Shown here one piece after another: positions 1-8,460 of a stretch of 64,000 bases of DNA; position 1 is the stretch's first letter; every line of letters begins with the position of its first letter. The notes below the pieces were generated by a model. It worked only from the letters and a program-made list of their open reading frames with translations, was not told where the DNA came from and searched no databases. The stretch is taken from contig NZ_CP090975.1 of NCBI RefSeq assembly GCF_021513215.1, forward strand, positions 1 to 64,000, given 5' to 3'. The stretch comes from Suttonella sp. R2A3. Its GTDB lineage: Bacteria; Pseudomonadota; Gammaproteobacteria; Cardiobacteriales; Cardiobacteriaceae. The position numbers and the translations under genes were made by a program.

Positions 1-1
1 A

Positions 2-802
2 GGTGAAGTGAATCCTTGGGTGCTCGCGGCTGCGCATTTGTGTGGTGTTAATGAAGTCTGGCAATTAGGCGGCGCGCATGCTGTCGCAGCGCTTGCCTAT
101 GGTACGCAAACGATTCAACCGGTGGATAAGATTACCGGTCCTGGTAACCAATATGTGGCTGAGGCGAAACGAGCCGTTTTTGGCCAAGTCGGTATTGATA
201 TGATCGCCGGACCTTCAGAAGTGGTGGTGTTTGCTGATGATAACGCCGATCCTCGCTGGGTGGTCGCTGATTTATTCGCCCAAGCTGAACACGATGAAAT
301 GGCGCAGTCTATTTTAGTCACCACTAGCGTGAAGCTGGCTGATGCGGTTGATGGGCTACTTGATGAGATGCTTGCTGAGCAACCTCGTGTGGCAGTGATT
401 CAAGCTGCGTTAAATGCCCGTGGGGCAACGGTTATTGCTCGTGATCAAGCACAAGCGATTGAGATTGTGAACCGAATTGCCCCTGAGCATTTGGAATTAA
501 TGCTCAGCGACGCTGAGTTGGTGAGCCAAAAAATCCGCCATGCAGGCGCAATTTTTGTCGGCGCACGCTCCAATGAAGTATTTGGCGATTACTGCGCCGG
601 CCCTAACCATGTTCTACCAACCTCGGGTACGGCGCGCTTTGCCTCACCACTTGGGGTGTATGATTTCCAAAAGCGCAGTACGTTGTTGCAACTTTCTGAT
701 GAAGGGGCGGCGAACCTTGCGCCCATTGCTGCCCATTTGGCTGATGGTGAAGGGCTGTTTGCGCATGCTTTGTCAGCGCGCCTACGGGGAGATAAGCAAT
801 GA
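2..802 (+). CDS. hisD: Histidinol dehydrogenase, C-terminal part (cut by window edge)
   Basis: HisD carries out the last two steps of histidine synthesis, oxidising L-histidinol to L-histidine with two NAD+ in the cytosol. The reading frame is already open at base 2, so about the first 165 of some 430 residues lie outside the window. Visible family motifs include the [12 protein letters not shown] stretch, GPGNQYV, the GPSEVVV segment, AEHDEMAQ and the late [18 protein letters not shown] region that contributes metal and substrate contacts. The stop overlaps the hisC start (ATGA), so the two are translationally coupled. Confidence 0.97.
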   Translation, partial: GEVNPWVLAAAHLCGVNEVWQLGGAHAVAALAYGTQTIQPVDKITGPGNQYVAEAKRAVFGQVGIDMIAGPSEVVVFADDNADPRWVVADLFAQAEHDEMAQSILVTTSVKLADAVDGLLDEMLAEQPRVAVIQAALNARGATVIARDQAQAIEIVNRIAPEHLELMLSDAELVSQKIRHAGAIFVGARSNEVFGDYCAGPNHVLPTSGTARFASPLGVYDFQKRSTLLQLSDEGAANLAPIAAHLADGEGLFAHALSARLRGDKQ

Positions 803-1874
803 GCGCACAAGATTGGATAAAACCGCATGTGCAGGCGATGCAGGCTTATCATGTGGCCGATTTGCCGGAAGGCACACTGCGTCTGAGCGATATGGAATGT
901 CCGGCGGATATTGATCCTGTGTTACGTGGGCAGTGGTTGGCGTGCTTAGAACAGGTGGCGATGAACCGCTATCCGCCATCGCATCAGCGTGAGGTGGATG
1001 CAAAACTGCGTCAGCAATTTAGCATCGATGCGGCGTATCCACTGCTCTTTGGTAATGGGTCGGATGAATTTATCCAAATGATCCTCACTGCAGTCGCTGC
1101 GCCTGATCGAGTAGTGTTATCACCAACGCCAAGTTTTGTGATGTACCGTATGGTGGCAGAGCTTCTTGGGATGCGCTATGTAGGGGGGCACTTCAGCGGG
1201 CGGATTTTTCACTCGATTTGTCAGCGATGCTGGCAGCGATTGAGAAAGAACAACCCGCAGTGGTGTTTCTCGCCGATCCGAATAACCCAACCGGTAACGC
1301 GCTTGATGCAGAAGCGATTCGCGCAATTGTTGCGGCAGCGCCGGGTCTGGTGGTGCTCGATGAGGCCTATGGCCCGTACAGTGAGAGCAGTAGTGCCGAG
1401 TTATTGACAGAATACGATAATCTCGTGGTGATGCGCACGTTGTCGAAAATGGGTTTTGCTGGCTTGCGTTTTGGCTATTTATTTGGGCCAGCGGCATGGA
1501 TGAATGAGTTTGCTAAGGTCAAACCACCTTATAACGTGAATGTGTTGACCCTTGCGAGCATTGATTTTGCGCTCGAGCATTTTACCTTTACCGAAGCACA
1601 AACCGCGATGATCTGTCGCGAACGTGAGCGGATGTTTGCAGAGTACCAAAAGCTCGATGGGGTGAAAGTATGGCCGTCGCAGGCGAATTTCCTCCTAATG
1701 CGTGTGAATGATGCAAACGCTGCCCAGCAGGCGCTGTTAGCGCGTGGCATCTGGGTGAAAAGTGTGTCGCACGTTGATCCGATGTTGGAAAACTGTTTAC
1801 GCATTACGATCAGTAACGCGCAGGAAAATGACCGTTGTCTGATGGCGCTACGTGAGGCGTTAGCCGATGGTTAA
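799..1874 (+). CDS. hisC: Histidinol-phosphate aminotransferase, interrupted by a one-base frameshift
   Basis: HisC is a PLP-dependent fold-type I aminotransferase converting imidazole acetol phosphate and glutamate to histidinol phosphate. The N-terminal half reads from 799 in one frame up to MRYVGG. The rest ([11 protein letters not shown], then [19 protein letters not shown] and the PLP-lysine segment [14 protein letters not shown]) continues in another frame. Adding one G to the G6 run at 1183-1188 joins the halves into about 358 residues, the normal family length. Nothing else looks decayed, so a sequencing under-call is more likely than a real null. The start overlaps hisD and the end overlaps the Nif3 gene. 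Confidence 0.93.
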
Positions 1875-2619
1875 ACGCGATGAATTGCTAGCGTATTTAG
1901 ATGACTTTTTGGATGTCAGCGCATTTCGTGATTATTCGCCAAATGGGCTACAAGTCTCTGGGACATCAGAGATTAAGCGCGTTTTTGCAGCGGTGACCGC
2001 TTCAAAAGAGGCCATTGACGAGGCGGTGGCCTGGCAGGCGGATGCGATTTTAGTGCACCATGGCTATTTTTGGAAAGGTGAAGATCCGCGGGTGATTGGC
2101 ATGAAGCGTGATCGGCTGGCAACGCTGTTACGCCACGATATTAATCTGCTCGCCTATCATTTGCCGCTCGATCAGCATCCGGATTTAGGCAATAACCGCC
2201 TCTTTGGTGACATGCTTGGGGCAAGCAATATGTACCAATCGGTTGTGGAGCCTTTGATTTGGCATGGCGAATGTGCGCCGCGAAGCCTTGAGGCAATTGT
2301 TGGTCATGTACAGGCCAAGATGGCTTCTGAAACCTTTTATTACGTCAAAGCACCAAACAACGATGAGATTACACGGATAGCGTGGTGTACGGGTGCGGCG
2401 CATGATTTTCTCGTGCAGGCTGCCGCAGAAGGGGCGCAACTTTTTATCAGCGGTGAATACGCAGAACGCACCTTCCATGAAGCTCGCGAGTCTGACTGTC
2501 ATTTTATTGGCTGCGGACATCATGTGAGTGAGCGAGCAGGCATTGATGCGCTGCGACAAACGCTAGAAAAGGAATTTTCGCTCGAAACGACGTTTTTTGA
2601 CGATAAAAACCCATTTTGA
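1867..2619 (+). CDS. Nif3-like dinuclear metal centre protein (YbgI family)
   Basis: A 250-residue member of the Nif3/YbgI family, conserved proteins that form toroidal oligomers and bind two metal ions. The physiological reaction is not settled, although GTP cyclohydrolase I type 2 annotations are common. Metal-binding residues are visible as the His pair in LVHHGYFW (residues 64-65), the Asp in HLPLDQHPDLGNN and the late CGHHVSERAG segment. The start ATG lies inside the end of hisC (8-base overlap), so it is coupled to the his operon. Nif3 next to hisC and the pet genes is also seen in Pseudomonas-type gammaproteobacteria. Confidence 0.88.
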   Translation: MVKRDELLAYLDDFLDVSAFRDYSPNGLQVSGTSEIKRVFAAVTASKEAIDEAVAWQADAILVHHGYFWKGEDPRVIGMKRDRLATLLRHDINLLAYHLPLDQHPDLGNNRLFGDMLGASNMYQSVVEPLIWHGECAPRSLEAIVGHVQAKMASETFYYVKAPNNDEITRIAWCTGAAHDFLVQAAAEGAQLFISGEYAERTFHEARESDCHFIGCGHHVSERAGIDALRQTLEKEFSLETTFFDDKNPF

Positions 2620-2697
2620 TTCATTGATGGATTAATCAATTATTGGTGATAGTAAATTGTTTTTATTGAATTTAATGGATGTTAGATTAATAAAAAT

Positions 2698-2725
2698 TTG
2701 ATAAAGATGTCAATCTGTTTATAAT
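2698..2725 (+). promoter_or_regulatory. Sigma-70 promoter upstream of petABC
   Basis: TTGATA at 2698-2703 and a perfect TATAAT at 2720-2725 are separated by 16 bases. This matches the housekeeping promoter consensus. It lies about 58 bases before the petA start in the 164-base gap after the Nif3 gene, so the bc1 operon probably has its own promoter rather than relying on his read-through. Confidence 0.7.
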
Positions 2726-2783
2726 ACCCGCAAGGCAATAACGCCGTATTGATCATTGCAATCGATGCGCGGAGAACAAGTTC

Positions 2784-3425
2784 ATGAGCAATGTAGAAGC
2801 AAACCTGAAGCCGGCATTCGAGCCGGGTATGAATCCGGATAACCCCGGAAGACGCAAAATGTTGATTGCTGCCAGTACTGGCGTTTCAGCAGTCGGTGCA
2901 GCCTTTGTCGCTGTGCCATTCCTTTCATCTTGGTTACCGAGTGAGCGCGCAAAAGCGATTGGTGCGCCTGTAGCGGTAGATATCACCAAACTTAAGCCGG
3001 GCGCGATGCAAACCACGCTTTGGCAAGGTAAGGTGGTGTTTGTGCTGCGTCGTACCGAAGAGATGTTAGGCACACTGTCACAACTTGATGATGTGTTACG
3101 TGATCCAAATTCTGATGAATCCCTGCAACCAGAATTCGCCAAAAACGAAGCGCGTGCACAACGTGATGATGTGATGGTGATGTTAGGGATTTGTACGCAC
3201 CTAGGCTGTGCGCCATTATTACAAACCGCTGAAGAAGGGCGTAGCGCGCGTGGCGATAGCGCTTGGCTGGGCGGCTTCTTCTGTCCTTGTCATGGTTCGA
3301 AATTCGATTATGCCGGACGGGTGTATAAAGGTGTGCCGGCGCCAACGAACTTAGTTGTTCCACCGTATCAGTTTGATGGTGAGAATGTCGTGGTTGTTGG
3401 TGCAGAAAGTGAGGGAGGTGCATAA
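2784..3425 (+). CDS. petA: Ubiquinol-cytochrome c reductase, Rieske iron-sulfur subunit
   Basis: This subunit carries the [2Fe-2S] cluster that takes the first electron from ubiquinol in the cytochrome bc1 complex. The cluster ligands are in CTHLGC (Cys137, His139) and CPCHGSKFD (Cys167, His170), with Cys142 and Cys169 as the expected disulfide pair. An N-terminal GRRKMLIAAS stretch followed by one hydrophobic helix (about residues 27-47) fits a Tat-exported, membrane-anchored Rieske protein. At 213 residues it is of usual length. The last base of its stop is the first base of petB. Confidence 0.97.
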   Translation: MSNVEANLKPAFEPGMNPDNPGRRKMLIAASTGVSAVGAAFVAVPFLSSWLPSERAKAIGAPVAVDITKLKPGAMQTTLWQGKVVFVLRRTEEMLGTLSQLDDVLRDPNSDESLQPEFAKNEARAQRDDVMVMLGICTHLGCAPLLQTAEEGRSARGDSAWLGGFFCPCHGSKFDYAGRVYKGVPAPTNLVVPPYQFDGENVVVVGAESEGGA

Positions 3426-4675
3426 TGGCAAATCCATACAAAACAACCGGCATACTTGGCTGGATTGATGATCGTTTCCCGTTAACCGTTTTATGGAATG
3501 ATCATTTGGCACGTTACTACGCACCAAAAAACTTCAACTTTTGGTACTACTTTGGCTCATTAGCAATCCTGGTTCTGGTTAACCAGATTCTGACCGGGGT
3601 GTGGTTGGCGATGTTCTACAAGCCAAGCGCTGCTGAAGCTTTTGCCAGCGTTGAATACATCATGCGCGATGTGAAATTCGGTTGGCTGATTCGTTATATG
3701 CACTCAACCGGGGCATCGTTCTTCTTTATTGTCGTGTATCTGCACATGTTCCGCGGCGTTCTTTATGGTTCGTACCGTAAACCGCGTGAGCTGGTCTGGG
3801 TATTCGGCGCATTAATCTTCCTGTGCTTGATGGCTGAAGCCTTTATGGGCTATGTGCTGCCTTGGGGACAAACTTCTCTGTGGGGCGCGAAGGTTATTAT
3901 TTCGCTGTTTAGTGCGATTCCTGTGATTGGCGATCCGATCGTTACCTTCATTCAAGGCGACTTCTATATCTCGGATGCCACTTTGAACCGCTTCTTCTCG
4001 CTACACGTGGTGTTGATTCCTTTGGTGTTGATTATGCTGGTAGCGGCGCACATCATCGCGCTTCATGAAGTCGGCTCAAACAACCCTGATGGTATTGAGA
4101 TTAAAGAGTACAAAGATGACAAAGGTGTTCCACTAGATGGCATTCCTTTCCACCCGTATTACACCGTGAAAGATCTCGTTGGTGTGGGTGTGTTCTGCTT
4201 TATCTTTGCAGCGATTATTTTCTACTTACCAGAAATGGGCGGCTATTTCTTAGAGCATGCTAACTTCGAGCAAGCGAACCCTCAGGTAACCCCTGAACAT
4301 GTGGCGCCAAGCTGGTATTTCGGTGCGTTCTATTCGATCTTGCGCGCGATGACCTGGGATTGGTTCGGTGTGCCGGCGAAACTCTGGGGCGTTATTGCGA
4401 TGTTTGGTGCGGTGGCTATGATTTTCATCCTGCCATGGCTCGATCGTTCACCAGTGAAATCAATCCGCTATAAAGGTTGGATTACGAAGATCGCTGTTGT
4501 CATCTTTGCGATTGCCTTTGTGGTATTGACCATTTTGGGGACAAAACCACCAACTGATACGGTTAAGTTCTGGGCGCAAATTATGACAGCTGTATACTTT
4601 GCGTTTTTCTTGCTGATGCCTATTTACAGCAAGCTTGATAAAACCAAACCAGTACCGCAGCGGGTGACAAAATGA
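3425..4675 (+). CDS. petB: Cytochrome b subunit of the bc1 complex
   Basis: The membrane core of complex III, carrying hemes bL and bH and the Qo and Qi quinone sites. Histidine ligands are seen in helix B (His93, His107) and helix D (His194, His209), and about eight to nine hydrophobic helices are present over 416 residues. The Qo-site tetrapeptide usually written PEWY is PSWY here (residues 295-298), which is uncommon. The gene overlaps petC by four bases. It is a full-length fused cytochrome b, not the split b6/subunit IV form. Confidence 0.97.
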   Translation: MANPYKTTGILGWIDDRFPLTVLWNDHLARYYAPKNFNFWYYFGSLAILVLVNQILTGVWLAMFYKPSAAEAFASVEYIMRDVKFGWLIRYMHSTGASFFFIVVYLHMFRGVLYGSYRKPRELVWVFGALIFLCLMAEAFMGYVLPWGQTSLWGAKVIISLFSAIPVIGDPIVTFIQGDFYISDATLNRFFSLHVVLIPLVLIMLVAAHIIALHEVGSNNPDGIEIKEYKDDKGVPLDGIPFHPYYTVKDLVGVGVFCFIFAAIIFYLPEMGGYFLEHANFEQANPQVTPEHVAPSWYFGAFYSILRAMTWDWFGVPAKLWGVIAMFGAVAMIFILPWLDRSPVKSIRYKGWITKIAVVIFAIAFVVLTILGTKPPTDTVKFWAQIMTAVYFAFFLLMPIYSKLDKTKPVPQRVTK

Positions 4676-5445
4676 ATATGAAAAGAAGTTTAATTATTCT
4701 AGCTGCAGTGTTTTCTATTGGTGCGGCTAGTGCCTCAGGTGGCTCGGCTACCTATCCGAATGAGCATTTTAACCCTGATGTAAGCAATCAGGAGTCATTG
4801 CAGCGTGGCGCAAAATACTTTGTGAACTACTGCGCGGCGTGTCACTCTGTGCAATATCAGCGCTATAACCGCCTGTTTGAAGATGCGGGAATTCCGGAAG
4901 AAGTCGGTGAAGAAAACCTGATTTTTACTGGCGCTAAAGTGCCTGAGCAGATGCATAATGCGATGACTGCTGAAAGTGGTGAGAAATGGTTTGGTAAAGC
5001 ACCACCAGATTTATCACTGACAGCGCGCGCGAAAGGCAGCAACTTTATCTACAACTACCTCAACGCGTTTTACGTTGATGACTCACGCCCATTAGGGTTT
5101 AACAACTCTGTGTTCCCTGGCGCGAGCATGCCAAACCCACTTTGGCAGTTGCAAGGGCTGCAAAAGCCAGTGTATGAGAGCGAGAAACATTGTGAGCAAG
5201 TTGATGGCGAAGAAGTCTGCGAAGAAACACACACGCTTGTCGATTTTGAAAGTGTAAGCGAGGGTGAGCTTTCTTCAGAACAATACAAACAGGTGACCGC
5301 GGATCTTACTAATTTCCTGGCTTATGTGTCTGATCCTTCAGCATTAGACCGCATGAGAATAGGTCCTTGGGTGTTAATCTTTATTGTCTTTTTGACCATA
5401 ATCTTTTATATTCTTAAGAAAGAGTATTGGCGAGACATTCACTGA
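4672..5445 (+). CDS. petC: Cytochrome c1 subunit of the bc1 complex
   Basis: A periplasmic c-type heme protein that passes electrons from the Rieske subunit to soluble or membrane cytochrome c. It has a cleavable signal peptide (about residues 1-22, ending ASA-SG), the heme attachment motif CAACH at residues 54-58, and a C-terminal transmembrane anchor (about residues 231-248) followed by a charged tail. The expected distal methionine region (PGASMPNPLWQLQG) is present. Two extra cysteines in the EKHCEQVDGEEVCEE insertion may form a disulfide. It is the last gene of the pet operon, with an 8-base gap to sspA. Confidence 0.96.
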   Translation: MNMKRSLIILAAVFSIGAASASGGSATYPNEHFNPDVSNQESLQRGAKYFVNYCAACHSVQYQRYNRLFEDAGIPEEVGEENLIFTGAKVPEQMHNAMTAESGEKWFGKAPPDLSLTARAKGSNFIYNYLNAFYVDDSRPLGFNNSVFPGASMPNPLWQLQGLQKPVYESEKHCEQVDGEEVCEETHTLVDFESVSEGELSSEQYKQVTADLTNFLAYVSDPSALDRMRIGPWVLIFIVFLTIIFYILKKEYWRDIH

Positions 5446-5452
5446 GTAACGC

Positions 5453-6088
5453 ATGAGTATTATGAATATTAAACGGGGAGGGCTGGCGCTGTTTGCCAGC
5501 CCTAAGCATGTAGCTAGCCATCGCATTCGCTTGATTGCGCAAGCAAAAGATTTAGAGATTGAGTCGGTTGAGGTAGATGCTGATAATATGCCGAGCGATT
5601 TGTTGGAAATTAACCCCAATGGTCGCTTGCCGCTATTGCTTGATCGTGACTTAATGCTCTATGACGAGCGCGTGATTAGCGAGTATCTTGATGAGCGATT
5701 CCCACATCCGGCATTAATGCCGATTGAAGCTAATTTGCGCGCGATGATTCGTCTGTTTTGCTATGAAATCGAGAAAAACTGGTATGGCGATGCGCATATC
5801 TTAGAGCATGGCAAACCAGCTGCGGCGCGCCGTAAAAAGCTGCAAAAGCAGTTGCGTGACAATATTTTGGTTATGTCGCCGTACTTTAAGGGGCAAAATT
5901 ATTTTATTGGCAACGAGCTCAGCTTACTTGATTGTTGTGTGTTGCCGGTTTTGTGGCGTTTACAAGCGCTAGAAATTGAGTTGCCTAAAGCGGCAGCGTC
6001 AGTTCAACAATATCTCGATTTTCATGCCAAGCAGGATTATTTTCAACAATCGTTATCGGCTTATGAGCGGGGTTTGCGCGAGGCATGA
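5453..6088 (+). CDS. sspA: Stringent starvation protein A (glutathione-transferase fold)
   Basis: SspA is a GST-like protein that binds RNA polymerase and affects stationary-phase and acid-stress transcription in enterobacteria. The 211-residue product has the thioredoxin-like N-terminal half (LFASPKHVASHRIRLIAQAKDLE, NPNGRLPLLL, DERVISEYLDERFPHP) and an all-helical C-terminal half. An alternative in-frame start lies at 5462. It follows petC closely and overlaps sspB by four bases, the usual petABC-sspAB arrangement. Regulation by read-through from the pet promoter is inferred. Confidence 0.93.
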   Translation: MSIMNIKRGGLALFASPKHVASHRIRLIAQAKDLEIESVEVDADNMPSDLLEINPNGRLPLLLDRDLMLYDERVISEYLDERFPHPALMPIEANLRAMIRLFCYEIEKNWYGDAHILEHGKPAAARRKKLQKQLRDNILVMSPYFKGQNYFIGNELSLLDCCVLPVLWRLQALEIELPKAAASVQQYLDFHAKQDYFQQSLSAYERGLREA

Positions 6089-6495
6089 TGACCGACCGCA
6101 AGCCTTATTTGCTTGAAGCGATTTATTCGTGGATTGTTGATAACGACTGTACGCCGCATTTAGTGATTGCCCATCCGGGCGTCGGATGGGTCAGCGGTGT
6201 GCCAGAATCGTTATTACAAGACGAGATGTTGGTGCTCAATATCTCACCAACGGCTACCCAAAACCTGCACATTGACGATCAAGGCTGTTCGTTTGCGACC
6301 CGCTTTCAAGGAACCCCATGTGACGTGTTTGTTGCACTGCCAGCGGTTCAGGCTTTGGTGGCGCGCGAGAATGGTGAAGGCATGCATTTCATTGTTGATG
6401 AACAAGTCGCTGATGGACCTGAAAAACCCACTAACCAGGCAAAATCTTCCTCTGATAAAAGCAAATCAACCTCGCATTTAAAGATTATTAAATAG
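6085..6495 (+). CDS. sspB: ClpXP adaptor SspB
   Basis: SspB captures ssrA-tagged proteins and hands them to ClpXP for degradation. The folded substrate-binding domain covers about residues 1-105 (PYLLEAIYSWIVDNDCTPH, GWVSGVP, LNISPTATQNL, FATRFQGTP). It is followed by a flexible Ser/Lys-rich linker and a short hydrophobic tail, SHLKIIK (residues 130-136), equivalent to the ClpX-binding tail LRVVK of the E. coli protein. The total of 136 residues is somewhat shorter than E. coli SspB because the linker is short. It ends the pet-ssp operon. Confidence 0.92.
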   Translation: MMTDRKPYLLEAIYSWIVDNDCTPHLVIAHPGVGWVSGVPESLLQDEMLVLNISPTATQNLHIDDQGCSFATRFQGTPCDVFVALPAVQALVARENGEGMHFIVDEQVADGPEKPTNQAKSSSDKSKSTSHLKIIK

Positions 6496-6636
6496 TCTGA
6501 ATGGCGAGATAAATATTATATTTACTGTTTGTTACATAAGTATTTTTTGTCCTCTTGCTATTCCTCAAAGGGTATTTTTGTTTTAGAATGATTCGTCCTT
6601 CTCGTTATCAACACGTGAATTGTTAGGAGAAATCTA

Positions 6637-6947
6637 ATGGATGCACTTTATGCGCGAATCAGCGAATTGTCTTTCGATGAATTTCAACAATTGCTCAAAT
6701 TTATTGATAAAAATCGTAAAGAGCGACAAAAACTTATTTTAGATGAAGCGCAAAAAAAGTGGCGCGCCTTGATTTTGATGTTGATGGCCGACGACGCCAA
6801 TCAATGACGCTAAAAAAACCTGCTAAACCAGCGAAGTACCGCCACCCCAATAATCCAACCATTACTTGGAGCGGTTATGGGCGAAAGCCTGATTGGTTTA
6901 AAGCGCATTTAAAAGATGGTGGCAAAGCCAAAGAATTGTTGATTTAA
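6637..6947 (+). CDS. H-NS family nucleoid protein, interrupted by a one-base frameshift
   Basis: H-NS-type proteins bind AT-rich DNA and silence horizontally acquired genes. A good ribosome site (TAGGAGAA) precedes ATG at 6637. The N-terminal oligomerisation helix (MDALYARISELSFDEFQQLL) reads in one frame. The DNA-binding part, with TITWSGYGRKPDWFKAHL matching the conserved W-[ST]-G-x-G-R-x-P signature, reads in another. One extra A in the A7 run at 6752-6758 fuses them into about 103 residues, a normal length for the short H-NS/BpH3-type proteins. As written, the frame stops after 56 residues without the DNA-binding domain. Confidence 0.85.
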
Positions 6948-7016
6948 TAGTTAATGATTAACGCATTAATCTGCTTGCTTATTCCATAGCAAGATTTAAG
7001 CGATATAAAGGTGATT

Positions 7017-7427
7017 ATGGCAACGGTATTTGATCGAATTTTATCTGGGGAATTGCCCAGCGCGACAATCTATGAAGATGAGCGTATTTATGTTTTTATG
7101 GACGCTTTCCCACAAACTTTGGGACACTGCCTGATTATACCTAAGCGTGCGCAACCAGACTTATTCACCATGCCTGATGATGATTTGGCTTATATCATCC
7201 AATTCAGTAAAAAACTCGCGCATGCGTTGCGTAAAGCGTTATCTCCAGATGGGATTCGCGTGATGCAATTTAATGGTGAAGCAGCGGGGCAAAGCGTTTT
7301 TCATTATCACATGCACTTGATCCCGATGTGGCATGAGCAAAAAATGGGTGGCCATGGCGATAAAGCAGTCGCCTTAGAAGCATTACAAGCAACGGCTGAT
7401 AAAATCATCGAGGTTTTAGATGTCTAA
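7017..7427 (+). CDS. HIT-family nucleotide hydrolase/transferase
   Basis: A 136-residue histidine-triad protein of the type that hydrolyses nucleoside phosphoramidates or dinucleotides. The triad HYHMH is at residues 96-100 (His96, His98, His100) followed by LIPMW. The N-terminal region FDRILSGELPSATIYED is typical of the family. ATG at 7017 is preferred because AAAGGTG lies just upstream; an in-frame GTG at 7011 is the alternative. It overlaps argC by 8 bases. The physiological substrate cannot be told from sequence. Confidence 0.9.
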   Translation: MATVFDRILSGELPSATIYEDERIYVFMDAFPQTLGHCLIIPKRAQPDLFTMPDDDLAYIIQFSKKLAHALRKALSPDGIRVMQFNGEAAGQSVFHYHMHLIPMWHEQKMGGHGDKAVALEALQATADKIIEVLDV

Positions 7428-8460
7428 TCAGGTTGCCGTTGGAATCGTTGGCGCGAGTGGTTATAGCGGCGCTGAATTACTCCGTTTATTGCTGGCACAT
7501 CCTGATGTGGCGGTTAAAGTCATTACCTCCAGACAATATGCTAACCAACGCCTCGATAGTGTATTTCCGAACTTACGCGGCGTGACCACGCTGAGCTTTA
7601 GTGACCCACAAGATGCGCCGTTAACAGAATGCGATGTGGTGTTTTTTGCGACCCCTCATGGCGTGTGTATGCGCGAAGCTGCAGCGCTTATTGAGTGCGG
7701 CGTACGTATTATTGATTTTTCAGGTGACTTTCGCCTGCGTGATCCTAATGTGTTTACGCGCTGGTATGATATGGAGCACACCGCGCAAGATCTGCTCAAA
7801 GAGGCCGTTTATGGCTTACCAGAAACCCATCGTGCGGCGATTGCTAAAGCGCGCTTGGTTGCAAACCCCGGATGTTATCCAACCGCGGTGCATTTGGGCG
7901 TCAAACCACTTCTTGAAGCCGATGCCCTATTTTCTGATGACATTATTGCTGATGTTAAATCCGGGGTATCTGGTGCGGGGCGCGGCGCGAAACAAGACAA
8001 CCTTGCAGCTGAAATTGAGGGCAATTTCAAGTTGTATGCCGCCTCAGGGCACCGTCATCAACCAGAAATCGAACAAGAGCTTTCTTTGCTTGCTTCACGC
8101 GAAGTGCATTGCACCTTTGTTCCGCATTTGGTACCGATGGTGCGGGGTATCGAAGCAACGCTTTATCTTTCTTTACGCGATCCATCGCTTGATGTGCATG
8201 CGCTCTTTACCCGCGCGTATGTTGATGAACCGTTTGTTGATGTGCTCCCAGAAGGCGCGCATACGCAAACACGCTATGTTCGCGGAACCAATTTTGTGCA
8301 CATTAGCGTGCACCGCTCGGTCAATCGACGCACGGCGATTATATCCGTGGTCGAGGATAATTTAATTAAAGGGGCGGCCGGACAAGCCGTGCAATCGATG
8401 AATATTATGTTTGGTTTGGCCGAAACCAGCGGTTTGATGCAGCCAGCGCAAATTCCATGA
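7420..8460 (+). CDS. argC: N-acetyl-gamma-glutamyl-phosphate reductase
   Basis: ArgC reduces N-acetylglutamyl phosphate to the semialdehyde with NADPH in arginine synthesis. The 346-residue protein has the N-terminal dinucleotide-binding loop GIVGASGYSGAELLRLL, the active-site cysteine in NPGCYPTA (Cys152), and the conserved GVSGAGRGAK, ASGHRHQPEIEQ and FVPHLVPMVRG segments. It belongs to the long type I form. The stop overlaps the next gene by four bases, although no other arginine gene is adjacent in this window. Confidence 0.96.
   Translation: MSNQVAVGIVGASGYSGAELLRLLLAHPDVAVKVITSRQYANQRLDSVFPNLRGVTTLSFSDPQDAPLTECDVVFFATPHGVCMREAAALIECGVRIIDFSGDFRLRDPNVFTRWYDMEHTAQDLLKEAVYGLPETHRAAIAKARLVANPGCYPTAVHLGVKPLLEADALFSDDIIADVKSGVSGAGRGAKQDNLAAEIEGNFKLYAASGHRHQPEIEQELSLLASREVHCTFVPHLVPMVRGIEATLYLSLRDPSLDVHALFTRAYVDEPFVDVLPEGAHTQTRYVRGTNFVHISVHRSVNRRTAIISVVEDNLIKGAAGQAVQSMNIMFGLAETSGLMQPAQIP

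Noticed and set aside
7634-8365. 243-codon open frame on the plus strand
   Set aside because: It lies wholly inside argC in another frame, is rich in Cys and Arg without motifs, and has no ribosome site.
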